DNA from: Vigna angularis
Taxonomy: Eukaryota; Streptophyta; Magnoliopsida; Fabales; Fabaceae
DNA length: 64,000 nucleotides
Assembly: GCF_016808095.1 (NCBI RefSeq)
Contig: NC_068975.1
Coordinates: forward strand, 20,777,501 to 20,841,500
Direction: 5' to 3'
The stretch's first letter is position 1; each line of letters starts with the position of its first letter. The notes below the pieces were generated by a model, which saw only the letters and a list, made by a program, of their open reading frames with translations, did not search any database and was not told the DNA's origin. The translations under genes were made by a program, and so were the position numbers. This document shows, piece by piece, positions 1 through 11,259 of this stretch.

Positions 1-289
1 TTTTTTATCTTGCCTAAATATGTTTGGGTTATAAAACCAAAATATAACAAAAAAAAATTGATGTCAAACCCCTACTATACTAGTGTTTCTATACTAGTAT
101 TTAATTGTAATTAGTTTTTCGTTTACGCTTTTTATGTTTTCATTTTTCAGGTGGCATGGAATTTGTGCAAATATAATCAATGTCTAAAGGTGTTTCTTGG
201 TTTTCTTCAAAGTTAATGTCTCTTGAACATTAGAAATTATTTTCAAAGTTAATGCCAATTATAGATTGTTAGTATACTAGCAAATACAT

Positions 290-520
290 TAAAATGAAAC
301 TTGTCTATAACAAAACTATTTATAAAAAAATCATTTAATAATTCACTATTTTTAAACTATCGTCACTTCTAAAATATCAGTTTCTCGAGTTTTACAACAG
401 TAAAAACATAACATTATCTTGAACGATCTCAAACACTAAATAATGAAAATGTATCTAATATTAAAAAAATAAAGACCTAAATTATAATGTTTATTTCCGG
501 ACATGATTCAATTTACAAGC
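290..520 (-). repeat. Inverted partial copy of the 2.0-2.6 kb repeat (MITE-free locus)
   Basis: Read on the minus strand, this stretch matches the plus strand at about 2010-2600 over most of its length, for example the shared AAATAGTTTTGTTAT and the neighbouring block TAGTTTAAAAATAGTGA. The match continues across the point where the foldback element at 2053-2420 is inserted in the other copy, but here no insertion is present. It is therefore a paralogous empty site in opposite orientation. The repeat family is not identified; part of an old LTR retrotransposon is likely. Confidence 0.65.
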
Positions 521-2009
521 TTTAACATCAATTTCGTCTTGTTTTTATTTTGTACTAGATTATATTCCACAATATTCCAATATATATTTCAACATACGCA
601 TTTCACTTTAATATAACTCAAAATTCTGATTCAAAATTATATAATTATATTATTTTATTACACATAGATAATCAATTATTATATTAATTCTATAATTTAA
701 TACAAACAAATTCATACAAATATTACTTTTTAATCTTAATATTACCGTTTCAAACAAAGAAACTTGTACCTATGCATCAATAATTAGTTATTATAAACTG
801 AATGTCTACATTAATAATAATATCTACTCATATTTTTGTTTAAATTTCTTAACTTCAATTTCATGTTACTCTAACCTTTTTAATAGAGATAAAATATGTT
901 TGCATCTTATATTATATTCCTATGTGCAAGTTGTTTTTCATTATAATGTTTTACGGGTAAAATAATCACGTGTTATGGGTAGCAGGTATTTTATTATCCA
1001 CTTATAAATGAATCGTGTGTGAGTATTATATTATTCGTACTTGCAAGTATTTGTTACCTGCAAAAAATAAAAATAAAAATTTAATTTATATTTGATTAAT
1101 TTAAATTTAATTAAAATTAAAATTAATTTATGTTTTATTAAGTTAAATTTAAATAAAATTAAATTTTAATTTATATTCTATTTTTATATATTTTTGTAAT
1201 TTTATTTTAAAAGTTTATAAAAATATATTTTTTAATTATTTGCGAGTATTTTTTAAACAAATATCCGTCCGAATAGCAGACAGGTAACAAGTAAATTTTG
1301 TTTTTGAGGGTCAGATAACAAGTAGACACTATCCATGTCCGACCCGATCCATTACCATCCCTAGTTATACTTTCTAAAATCTATTACCTTAACATACAAA
1401 AATCAATATTAAAATAATAGTATTTATTTTTAATTAATTTGTTATATAAAAAAAAAGAAAAATACAAATGATTAATTTATTTTATCTTATTATCAAACCC
1501 TTTATCTAAATATTATATTTATAATTATACATAATTATAACAATTAAATATAATTATATAAATAAATTACTTATAAATATAATAATAATTATATTAATTT
1601 TCTTCACATAAATTTAAGAGAAAAAAAAACAAAACAAAAACCTCATATTAGTTATATATAAAATCATTAACTTTTACACTGCTCTCACCAGTGTTTGATT
1701 CTTATGTTAAAGCATATTTCACTTTAGACGTTTACAATGTTAAATACTTGTCATTTGGAAAGTGAAAGCATTTTTTTTTTCATATATGAGCAATTAAATA
1801 AAAAATCTATATAATTTTCAAGAAATTATCCCACGTAAATTAATTTCCATAAAGAAAGAGTTTTTTTAGTTGAAGTATCTTACTATGGTATGTATATATT
1901 ACGAAGCCATAAAAGAAAGACAAATTTTCGAAAGAATTCATATATTTATATTGTTCTTAACAAACTTCGCAAGATATATAACTCCTATTTTTTTATAAGC
2001 TATTTATTT
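521..2009. other. AT-rich intergenic DNA with a probable hAT-like remnant
   Basis: No supportable gene. The stretch is AT-rich with many short A or T runs. At about 940-1363 it holds less AT-rich sequence ending in GACCCGATCC ATTACCATCCCTA, which on the other strand reads TAGGGATGGTAAT followed by GGATCGGGTC. That is the usual look of one end of a non-autonomous hAT-type element in plants. No matching second end or 8-bp target duplication was found, so it is scored only as a remnant. Confidence 0.4.
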
Positions 2010-2052
2010 AATTTAGGTCTTATTTTTTTTTTAATATGAGATATATTCTATT

Positions 2053-2420
2053 GGTTTAATAGCCAATTTAGTCCCCACTTTGGTTGAAAAATCTCAATTT
2101 AGTCCCTCGTTATAAAAGTGTTTTGAATTAGTCCTAACTTTTAAAATAGTGGGTCAGATTGGTCCTTTCTGTTAAATATAAGTTAACAAAATTAATGGAT
2201 GATGATGTGACACAACTTAAAGCTAACGAGGGACCAATCTAACACATCAGCTTTAAGCTGTGTCACATCATCATCCATTAATTTCGTTAACTTATATTTA
2301 ACGAAAGGGACCAATCTGACCCACTATTTTAAAAGTTAGGACTAATGCAAAACACTTTTATAACGAGGGACTAAATTGAGATTTTTCAACCAAAGTGAGG
2401 ACTAAATTGGCTATTAAACC
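2053..2420. mobile_element. Foldback MITE, Mutator-like, with perfect 9-bp target duplication
   Basis: The element is 368 bp and is almost entirely a long inverted repeat, beginning GGTTTAATAGCC and ending GGCTATTAAACC. It is flanked on both sides by the identical nonamer TATTCTATT (2044-2052 and 2421-2429). A 9-bp duplication and long terminal inverted repeats are the signature of Mutator-superfamily elements. There is no coding capacity. The two arms contain the AGTCC and GGACC motifs common in this class of legume foldback elements. A paralogous copy of the locus at 290-520 lacks the insertion, which supports these boundaries. Confidence 0.88.
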
Positions 2421-2429
2421 TATTCTATT

Positions 2430-3263
2430 TAGTGTCTGAGACCATTTAAGATAATAATGTCTTTTGTTATTGTAAAACCCCATAAATTGGTATTTTAAAG
2501 GTGGTGATAGTTTAAAAATAGTGAGACTCGATTATTATAATATTAAATGATTTATTTATAAATAGTTTTGTTATGAACGAGTTTCATTATTTTAAAATGT
2601 ACCATCTTTCTAGAAAATACTTTTCTAGAGTTATCTACCTTCTTTCTAAGAGTTCTAACTCCCGAGTCATCTCTTTAACAATCAGGAGGTGTCTAATAAA
2701 CCACGGTGACGAGGTCTACATTTCTATCCGATCAATTTTTGTAATAGAGCAAGTAAATTTCAGTTCCTTTTTTCTTTCCACTCTATAATCGCATTAAAGC
2801 ATGGAAGTTTTCATTGCATGTGTGTCTTGTGATGTTCTTTGAGCTTCTTGGTAATTCTAAGGTTCTAAGGACTTTTTCCTTTTTCAATTTGGTGTTTTGT
2901 AGGTGTTTCTAAAGATTTCTTGTGTGAGAAGTAATTGGGGTCTTCTTAGAGTTTGGTATCATCAATATAAGGTAAGGGAAGCAAATTCGTTTTCATATAT
3001 GTATTAGGAAGATTTTAAAATCTGTTGTTTTGGTGTGCATGCGATTATGTGATAGCTTGTATGTGTTGAATTGATAAAAATAATATTTTTTGTGATTAAT
3101 GATGTGCCTTGAGATTGTATGAATATATGAATGTTATGCAAGTGTATGTATGCTGAAATGAAAATGGTTGAATTGTAAGACATTGTTGATGATGTTATTG
3201 GTAAAAAGGGGAGGAAAATATATCAATTGGTGGTCTAAATTGAGGAGTATTGGTATACAATTT
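2430..3263 (+). repeat. Left part of an LTR-like repeat split by the CACTA insertion
   Basis: Non-coding, moderately T/G-rich sequence that resembles the LTR or leader of a legume Ty3/gypsy element. It stops at the CACTA end at 3263 and its likely continuation resumes at 17001. Similarity to the inverted copy at 290-520 covers the first 170 bp or so. The short ORFs in it have no recognisable product. Precise LTR ends could not be fixed. Confidence 0.4.
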
Positions 3264-3277
3264 CACTACAAGAAAAA
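3264..3277 (+). repeat. CACTA left terminal inverted repeat
   Basis: CACTACAAGAAAAA, identical as a reverse complement to the other end of the element; TTT precedes it. Confidence 0.93.
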
Positions 3278-3296
3278 AGTGTATTACATACAGCAA

Positions 3297-3556
3297 AAAT
3301 CCGTATATAAGACCCAAAATCCGTATATATTTTGTGTTTATATACGGATTACATACGGACAAAAATCCGTATATAATACCATCGTAGCTAAGTTTACATA
3401 TGGATTTATCCGTATATAACTTATATACGGAAATTATATACGGATTTATCCGTATATAATTTATATACAGAAATATCCGTATATAACTTATATACGAAAA
3501 TTATATACGGATATATCCGTATATAAGTTATATACGAATATATCCGTATATAATGG
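3297..3556. repeat. Left subterminal repeat array of TCCGTATATA
   Basis: I count 12 perfect copies of the 10-mer TCCGTATATA, in both orientations, within about 260 bp, plus several one-mismatch copies. Several sit as head-to-head pairs that form small palindromes. In En/Spm such arrays are the binding sites of the TNPA protein; that role here is inferred from position and density. Confidence 0.88.
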
Positions 3557-3867
3557 TTTAACAAGAGCTAAATAAATTCCCTATATATAGCAGTTCCCCA
3601 TGCACAATATACAAGCAGACCTGGACATTATAGTGAACATTCACCATTGTTATAAGCAAACCTAGACATTATACATTTCACATTGACATATAAATTCAAT
3701 AAGGTTTTCAGATACACTTAATCCACAAAGGAAACATTGTATATGAATACATAAATATTGTTTACATCAATATAACTGTTAGAATAAACATTAAGTAGTT
3801 CATAAACAGATTGTAGTTGTTGTTGTAAATAAGTTCAACAGTAATGGAAATAAGTTCTATAAAATGC

Positions 3868-5714
3868 CTAATAATGCATGTAATCATTTCCATCTTGTGG
3901 TTGTTCATCTGGTGGTTGCTGGTGTGGTGGTTGCTGTTTTGGTTGGACATTATTGGGTACTTCATTTTGAACTTGAGGATTTTGAACGTTTAAAAAGTCT
4001 TGTGTAGCTGCGGCTGCTGAAGGTGGAAGGAATGGTTGGATGACGCCAATAAAGCTTTCAAACTTTTGAAGCTGCTGACCATATTGTTGTAACTGCGATT
4101 TGAGGTTAGCAATTTCTTCTGAATTTTGTGGTTGAGCAGTAGAAGATGCCTGTGTCTGTTGGATGTAACTATCAACACAATCATATTGGGAAGTGACATT
4201 TCCAATGCCGTATACACGTCCCTTGTATTTTCCACTAGCAGCCTCTAACCAACATCGGTTTCTCAATCTTTCCTCCTCCGTAGGGTCTAGAGGAGAGGAT
4301 GTTGAGACACCAACAGATGCAGTCTCAGATCTTATTTGAGAAAATTTTGCAACAAATTTTTCCTGTTAAATGAATAAATATTATCATTACACATGAGGTT
4401 TAAAAACCGAAAATTTATAATGTGATAGAGTTAGTACAAACTTACATGGGTCCGCCTAGACCTTTCGTCCACAAATTCCCCTGTTGATTGACGAATATGT
4501 GTCTGCTGAAATATTTCATCAACATGCACAGACCAACCAAGCTCTTGTGACTGCAAACAAAAGGAGTTGTTAATAAATATTTGTAAAGTTTATGATTACA
4601 AATATAAGAAAAAAAAATGTACAAGTTATATACCAAACGAATAGCATGCTCATGCACGCTTATAGATCCTCCAGTGTGCAAACAACCACCCTTTTCAGAT
4701 GTCCGATTTTTCTTTGTCGTTTCACACTTTTGTCTATAAAGTGGCATGTTCCACTTTTCCAAAAGAGCATTCCAAGTATCGTCCCCCAGCCAATGAGGTC
4801 TTTTTCCTAGAGTTCTAGCTTTTTTATACGTCTCTGAGAGTCTATGAGATGCCTTGGTGTGATAATTTTTTTTGACCTTTTCCTCATCTTCAGGCTTCCA
4901 TGAAACCCTTCTCTGTTATATTAGAAATAATAGGTTTGAATAAGTAAACAAGTTCAAAGTATAAATTTAATGCAGGACACCGACTATTGACTTTGTAACA
5001 GGATTGGGAATGAAAAGTGTTTACCTTAAAACGTTCGAAGAAGACATCTCTGGTTGACTTAGGGATTGAGCCCCATGTTAGCCATGGCTCATCAAACTGT
5101 TCCTTGATTGTGGCTGTGATTGCCTTCGATGCAGTTTTTGTAGGATAAAACCTAAAACAAAATTAAACTCAAACATTACAATAATACAACAATGAATTGT
5201 CTATATATTAATTGAGTTAATTTTTTTCTTACCCTCCTCCAATGGGTGTAATCATTGGACGACTATTGGAACATTCTTCCACGTAATTGGCGGCTGAACT
5301 AGAATGTGGATCTCCATCCTCTATACCAGGTGATGGTGCAATATTTCTGGGAGTTGATGGGTTAGAACCAACATTGGGAGAGAGTGAAGCCATTCGATGA
5401 GGAGGCACTTGGTATGGAGTGGGAGTCAAGCCAGGCACTTGTATCGGAGGTGGAAGAGATGTACCAATAGAGGTAGGTGTAGATGTAGGAACTTGATGTG
5501 GAGTGGGAGTGAAGGCAGGAACAACTAATGGAGGTGGAACAGATCTACCAGTGGAGGTAGAGGTAGGTGTAGTTGGTTGACTGGTTGAACCAATTTCATT
5601 ATTGAAACATGTCATCAACTTCACTACATAAGATTTCTTCCCCTTCCTCTTATCAGAATTTCCTGAAGGTGGAATAGGAGGGCCAGAAGGACCTGATGCC
5701 ATATTCTTGAACAT
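3868..5714 (-). CDS. CACTA TNPA-like protein, plant transposase Ptta/En/Spm family (Transposase_24)
   Basis: Five exons: 5714-5233, 5151-5025, 4912-4634, 4550-4446 and 4362-3868, all with GT-AG borders and consistent phases, giving 495 aa. A second in-frame ATG at 5702 is an alternative start. The first exon (about 160 aa) is Pro/Thr/Ser-rich with an imperfect internal duplication. Exons 2-5 carry the family core: FDEPWLTWGSIPK in exon 2, RRVSWKPEDEEK at the start of exon 3, then SQELGWSVHVDEIFQQT and ERLRNRCWLEAASGKYKGRV. A glutamine-rich, coiled-coil-prone tail (about residues 375-425) follows. Proteins of this family are thought to bind the subterminal repeats and, with TNP2, to drive CACTA transposition. 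No stop or frameshift is present, unlike the neighbouring transposase. The gene is convergent with nothing and lies about 1.8 kb downstream of TNP2. Confidence 0.85.
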
Positions 5715-5859
5715 AATATATATTTTTATACAATAGAAGAAAAGAAAATTTAGAAATAGTACAATCAGAGATACAAATATGGAACAAGCAAACCAAAAAC
5801 AATATTATACTCCAAAAACAAACAAAAAACACTAGTACAAACAAACACATCAACAACAG

Positions 5860-7510
5860 ATGAAATCACATTGTTTCTGTGATATTTGGAAAAACATTCA
5901 CACTATATTTGAAAGAAGTTGTACTGCATTGATTTATTCTGTGTGTTGATCCGTGTGAATGATGGAATATTTTCTTGAAATTATAGAAGCAAAATTTGAT
6001 TTGGAACTCATACACATCACACGGCCATGGCAACCAGCCACAAAAAAATGGAATTTGATTTCTTAAAAGAATGAAGCACTCACGGCACAATTGAATTGAA
6101 GTGAGGTCCAACATTTGGTTAAAGGTCACACACATCCAATCACTGCATGACAATTCATTTTAGCAAGCATATAACACATGAACAAAAGTGGAAGCCGCCA
6201 CCTAGGATTTCTTTGGCTTAAGAGAATGAAGGAGGCCGTGAAACATGGAGGGGGCCACCACTGACGGTATTTCTGTATAACATATGGGAAATTATTCTGA
6301 AAAGTAGAGAAGCATACGGCCCATCATTATTCTTCTTGACGGCAGTTTTGTTACGTCCGTGAGTGCAGATTAACTTTGGAATATTGGAAGAAAGTAGATG
6401 CACTGTCTCGGCTCTTCATTCCAGCACACGTGAAGCAGCTTCCAAGCAAAGAGCATCCAGCGGTTGCCACATGAAGCAACATCACAGCAGCTTCACCACG
6501 TTGAGAGCTCACAGCCCTTGAAGAGTACACGATGCAACAACAAAGGAAGCACTCCACGGCCTGGTTCAGCACACTATGGCAGCAGCTAATATCCAAGGAG
6601 CTGGAGTGGTGTCACGGCTTGCTGGAAGTGCTGGAACACTTCAACCAAGGAAGCTGCACACGCACACACCAGTAGCAGCACATTGAAGAGGAAGCTTCAC
6701 ATAAATGTCCAACTTGAAGCCACCAAAGAAGAGGAGAAGGTCACGACTGCTGATTTAATTTTGGAAGTTGAAAGAAGATGAAAACAGAGGGAGAAGTTTC
6801 AAGGTCCAGCTGGGAGAAACACACACGGAGAAGCATCACTATCCAGCATGCATAGCAGAGGAAGCTACAACAGTTTGGAGTAGGGCACACGGTTGAAAGG
6901 ATTTTCCGTGAATGGGAAGCCTAAGCAAACGGACACCACATAGAGGGCCTCTTTTGTCACGGCTAGGAGCAATTTAGTACAAGAAAGTCAAAGATGCTAC
7001 GCGGACAAAAAAATGCAAAGTATGGAAGAAAATTAGGAAGGCACACCAATAAAGGGGGAGGGCTGTCCCTCCATAGAAGGATATAAGCCAGTTGCAGCAG
7101 AAGAAAAAAAGCACGGCCTTGAGACTTGGAAGGGGTCACGATTCTCTTCCAGAGCTCTCTCTTTCTCATATTTTCCATTTTCCCAAACAGTGCACAAATG
7201 TAGAATTTTATTTATGAAGCTTGTAGTGTGTCAAAGAAGAGTTGTTTTATTTCATTTTATGTATACTGTTGAGTCATTTTATTTTATTAAATTTCAATTT
7301 CAGTTAAGTGCTTTTATTTTTACTTTCTCTTTTATTTTACCCGTTATTGTTTTATGCATTGTTAAATTTCACCGTTTCTGCATATGTATACCCTCTCGTC
7401 ATTCTGACTTTGCAATAAAACTCTATTAGTAAATGTTTAATCTTAAGATTTACATTGATAAGAACTTAAGATTGTGGACAACATTATAAGTGCAACAAAA
7501 ATAAGGAGGA
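5860..7510 (+). other. Non-coding segment between the two CACTA genes, possible nested insertion
   Basis: This 1.65 kb has a visibly higher G+C content than its surroundings and is rich in the words CACGG and GTCACGGC. It contains a TATA-like GGATATAAGCC (about 7079-7090) followed by a CT-rich run and then T-rich sequence with AATAAA (about 7414). That order resembles the R region of an LTR in plus orientation, so a solo LTR nested in the CACTA is possible. No TG..CA ends with a matching 5-bp duplication were found. The ORFs on either strand have no recognisable product. Confidence 0.35.
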
Positions 7511-7523
7511 ACACTCGCTAACT

Positions 7524-10500
7524 CTATTCAGTGCTAGAACTACGAAATTCATCTTCATTGTCATCTTCACCCTGTCCCTCTGCATTGGATTCTTCTGATT
7601 CCGTTGTATCTTCATCTATCTGCCCTTGAAATGATGAAATATTGTTAGGGTTCACTTCTTCAAGACCAGCTTGTACATCTTGTAATCGGACTACTTCTTC
7701 AACTTCAATGACGTCATTAACATGTGACATTTCCTCCACTTGGTATGGTACATCGGCTTCTACATCATTCGAATCAATGCGACCTCTAGGCTTCATTTTT
7801 ATCGCAACACACCAACCTCGTTTGTCCGTGCGTGATGTAGGATATGGTACATAATACACTTGTTGTACATTATGTGCAATTATAAAAGGATCAAACAACA
7901 CATATCTTTTATCCATTCGAATATCCACAATCCCATACTTTGAATCCACCCTTGTACCTACTCTCGATGGATCAAACCAATCACAATAAAATAATACAAT
8001 TTTCTTTTCTGTGGTTGTTGAATTGTATTCCAACTCATAAATGTGTTTAATGACACCATAGAAATCATCTTGACCTCCTTCTGTTAGCCCTTTAACATGA
8101 ACCCCACTATTTATTGTCTTCTTGCCCTGACTCAATGCATGGGTATGAAATTTGTATCCATTAGCAAATAATGTGTGTCATTCCTTTACACACCTTAAAG
8201 GACCAAGTGATAAATCTCTAAGATGTTAGTTCCTCACACTTAAAGGATTGTTATGAACCTACAACCATTCAGGATATGAACCTATTCAACAATGTAATGA
8301 TTAAAGAATTAAGTAAGAAATGAATGTGTTAGAATGATAGGAAGTCGTACTTTTTGCCTGAACCACAATGGGAAATTAGCATGTATGTATGTCGAACTGT
8401 TTGACTCAGATAGTTGATAGGTATGTAAGAATGAGCTGTTGACATGTATGACGAGATTAGATCAAAGACAATTAATTATATCAAATGAAAAAATTGGGAA
8501 ATATAATTGATTTTGGAGGCTTACTCAAGGTAAGGTTCAACTTCATTGCAATTGATCAATACATGAACATGAGCTGATCTCAATTCTTCATCACTTAACC
8601 AATGTGTTGATTCCCTCCCAGAATGACGGCTAGGTTGGTCAAACACTGATAATGTTGTCGTTAGGCTTTCTATTTGAATGTCTACTTCATTTCTACTGCT
8701 TTGTGGTGTTAACATGAAGTTTTTGAAATAGTGGGAACAAAAATGAGTTGTTTCTCTGTGCAAGTATGATGCGCAAATAGATCCTTCAACCCTAGCTTTA
8801 TTCTTTATTGAACGTTTAGCATATCCCATGAACCTACAAATTTGAAACTGATATGTTAGGATTTTTGAATTATATGCGTAGTAAATTGAACGATAAGATG
8901 TCATATTGTCACCTTTCAAATGGGTACATCCACCTATAGTGGACTGGTCCACCAAGTCGTGCCTCATATGGAAGATGGATAGGGAGATGTTCCATAGAAT
9001 CAAAGAATGAGGGAGGAAATATTCTCTCCATCTTGCACAGAATGAGAGGAATGTTTTCTTCCATCTTCGCTAGGTCATCCTTGTTCAATGTAGTAGAACA
9101 CAAATCTCTAAAGAAATGACTTATCTCTGTAATGGGATTCAGAACATGAGACGGTAAAGAACTAAATGCTATAGGAAGTAAGCATTCCATAAACACATGG
9201 CAGTCATGGATTTTCATCCCAATGAGCTTTCCCCTATTGACATCAACACACCTTGACAAGTTAGAAGAATATCCATCAGGCATCCTAAGAGCTTTTATCC
9301 AATGACAAACTTCTTTTGTTTGATCTGCTGAAAGTGTATAATTTGCTTTTGGCTTATACATGTTTCCATTGGTATGACTTTTTAGCTCCAAATCTTTTCG
9401 TCTACAGTACAAAGCTATATCCATTCGGGCCTTGTCATTGTCTTTTGTCTTCCCCGCAACATTCATCACAGTATTAAAGATGTTGTCAAAGAAATTTTTT
9501 TCAATGTGCATGAAGTCAAGATTATGCCTTAACAAATTATCCTTCCAATAGGGTAGATCCCAAAAGATGCTTTTTTCCGTCCAATTATGCCACTCACCGT
9601 ATCCATCAATTCTTGGTGCACCATTTTCAGTTATTTTAGGATAACCATTGATTCTATTCCAAACTTCTGGTCCCGTAAGATATGGTGGTGCATCATCCAT
9701 CTCCACTTCTCCCTTCTTGAAAGCATTCCTATTCCTCCTAAAAGCATGATCATTCGGTAAAAACCTCTGATGGGAGTCAAACCATGAATTTTTTGCCCCA
9801 TGATATAATCTAAAAGCCTTTGTATGCTCCATGCAATGTGGGCATGCCAGTTTACCATGAGTGTTCCAGCCGGACAACATACCATAAGCAGGAAAATCAT
9901 TAATTGTCCACATTAGCATGGCCCTCAAAATAAAGTTTTGTTTCCTTGAAATATCATATGTTATCACACCCGTCCACAGCTTCTTCAATTCGTCTATCAA
10001 GGGCTCTAAGTACATATCTATGCCAACCTTTGGATTGTATGGCCCGGGAATGAGACATGTCAAGAACATGTAAGGTTTAGACATGCACATTTCTGGAGGA
10101 AGATTATAAGGGGTGACAATAACTGGCCAACATGAATATGGTATATTTGATGCCTATACATATGGGTTAAAACCGTCAGAGCATAAACCGAGTCGTACAT
10201 TGCGTGGCTCGATATCAAAGTCAGGATATACTCTATCAAAGTGCTTCCAAGCCTCTCCATCGCATGGATGACGCAAAACACCATTGGTCGACATGTTCTG
10301 ATAGTGCCATGTCATTTGTCCTGCAGTTTGTGTTGAGGCATACATTCTTTGTAGTCTGGGAATTAATGGCAAATAGAACATTGATTTCATAGGAACTTGT
10401 TTTGTAGTAGTTGCTCCCGTGGTACGTGGTTGATATCTTGGCTTTCCACAAAATTTGCATTCAAGCAACGCGCCATCATTCTTACCATATTCATTATCAT

Positions 10501-11214
10501 AGAAGAGCATGCAACCATCCACGCAACAATCAATCCTCTGCGATTGTAATCCCAACTTTGATACACACTTTTTTGCATCGTAGTATGTTTTAGGCAAACC
10601 TGATTTGATGGGTGTTGCATCCATAACCATTTTTGCAATAAAATCTATGCATTGGTTAGGAATATTCCAATTTGACTTGCAAGCTAATAGTCTGACACAC
10701 ATTGATAATTTCAAGTCTGATGCTCCTCCATACAACGGATGGTTTTCATCCAACAAAAGATTAAAAAACCTTTGTGTTTCTTCATTCGGAGCCTCTTCAA
10801 TGTTATTAGAAGTAGATGCTTGGCACGACTCATTTTGCCTAAGAGCATCATGCACCATGTCTTCCATTGTTTGAAATTGGTTAATTTGACCACATTCCGT
10901 CTCTACAGCCATCCAACTTTGATGATTTTGTACATTATCTTCTGCAGATCTTTCCCCATGATCCTCCCAAATGAAATAATTAGGCTTGAAACCGTTCTTG
11001 TAAAGGTGAACCTTCACAACTCTTCCGTGCAGAATCTTTGTACAATCGCACTTCAAACATGGACATCGAAGACCCCCATCTCTACGATAACGTTCTTGTT
11101 CACAAGCTTTAGTTATAAACTCTTCAACACCTAATACAAAAGACTCTTTCAAAGCACCTCTTCCTCTATGACACCTATCTACATCCATGCACGATTTGGT
11201 GGAGAACGATCCAT
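7524..11214 (-). pseudogene. CACTA TNP2-type transposase, inactivated
   Basis: The conserved order of a plant TNP2 is complete. The N-terminal transposase-associated zinc-binding part has RCPCLKCDC. The Transposase_21 core has PYNLPPEMCM, AYGMLSGWNTHGKLACPHC and LLRHNLDFMHIEKN. DUF4218 has KMERIFPPSFFDSMEHLP and GPVHYRWMYPFER, and DUF4216 has LFYCDWFDP. Exons read 11214-8913, 8833-8525, 8435-8351 and 8258-7524. The frame is broken by TAG at 10154-10156, TAA at 8226-8228 and TGA at 8178-8180. The ATG at 11214 opens MDRSPPNRAWM, then a stop; one missing base near 11186 would restore the frame to exon 1. An in-frame ATG at 11188 is the only other start. The three stops each fit a C-to-T or G-to-A change. 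Confidence 0.88.
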
Positions 11215-11259
11215 GTTCTGTACATAAATCGATTACAAAACAATTAGCCAATGCTTAAT

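Noticed and set aside
9631..11134. Short frames on both strands overlapping the transposase
   Set aside because: Shadows of the TNP2 coding strand in other frames; none has its own domain or splice context.
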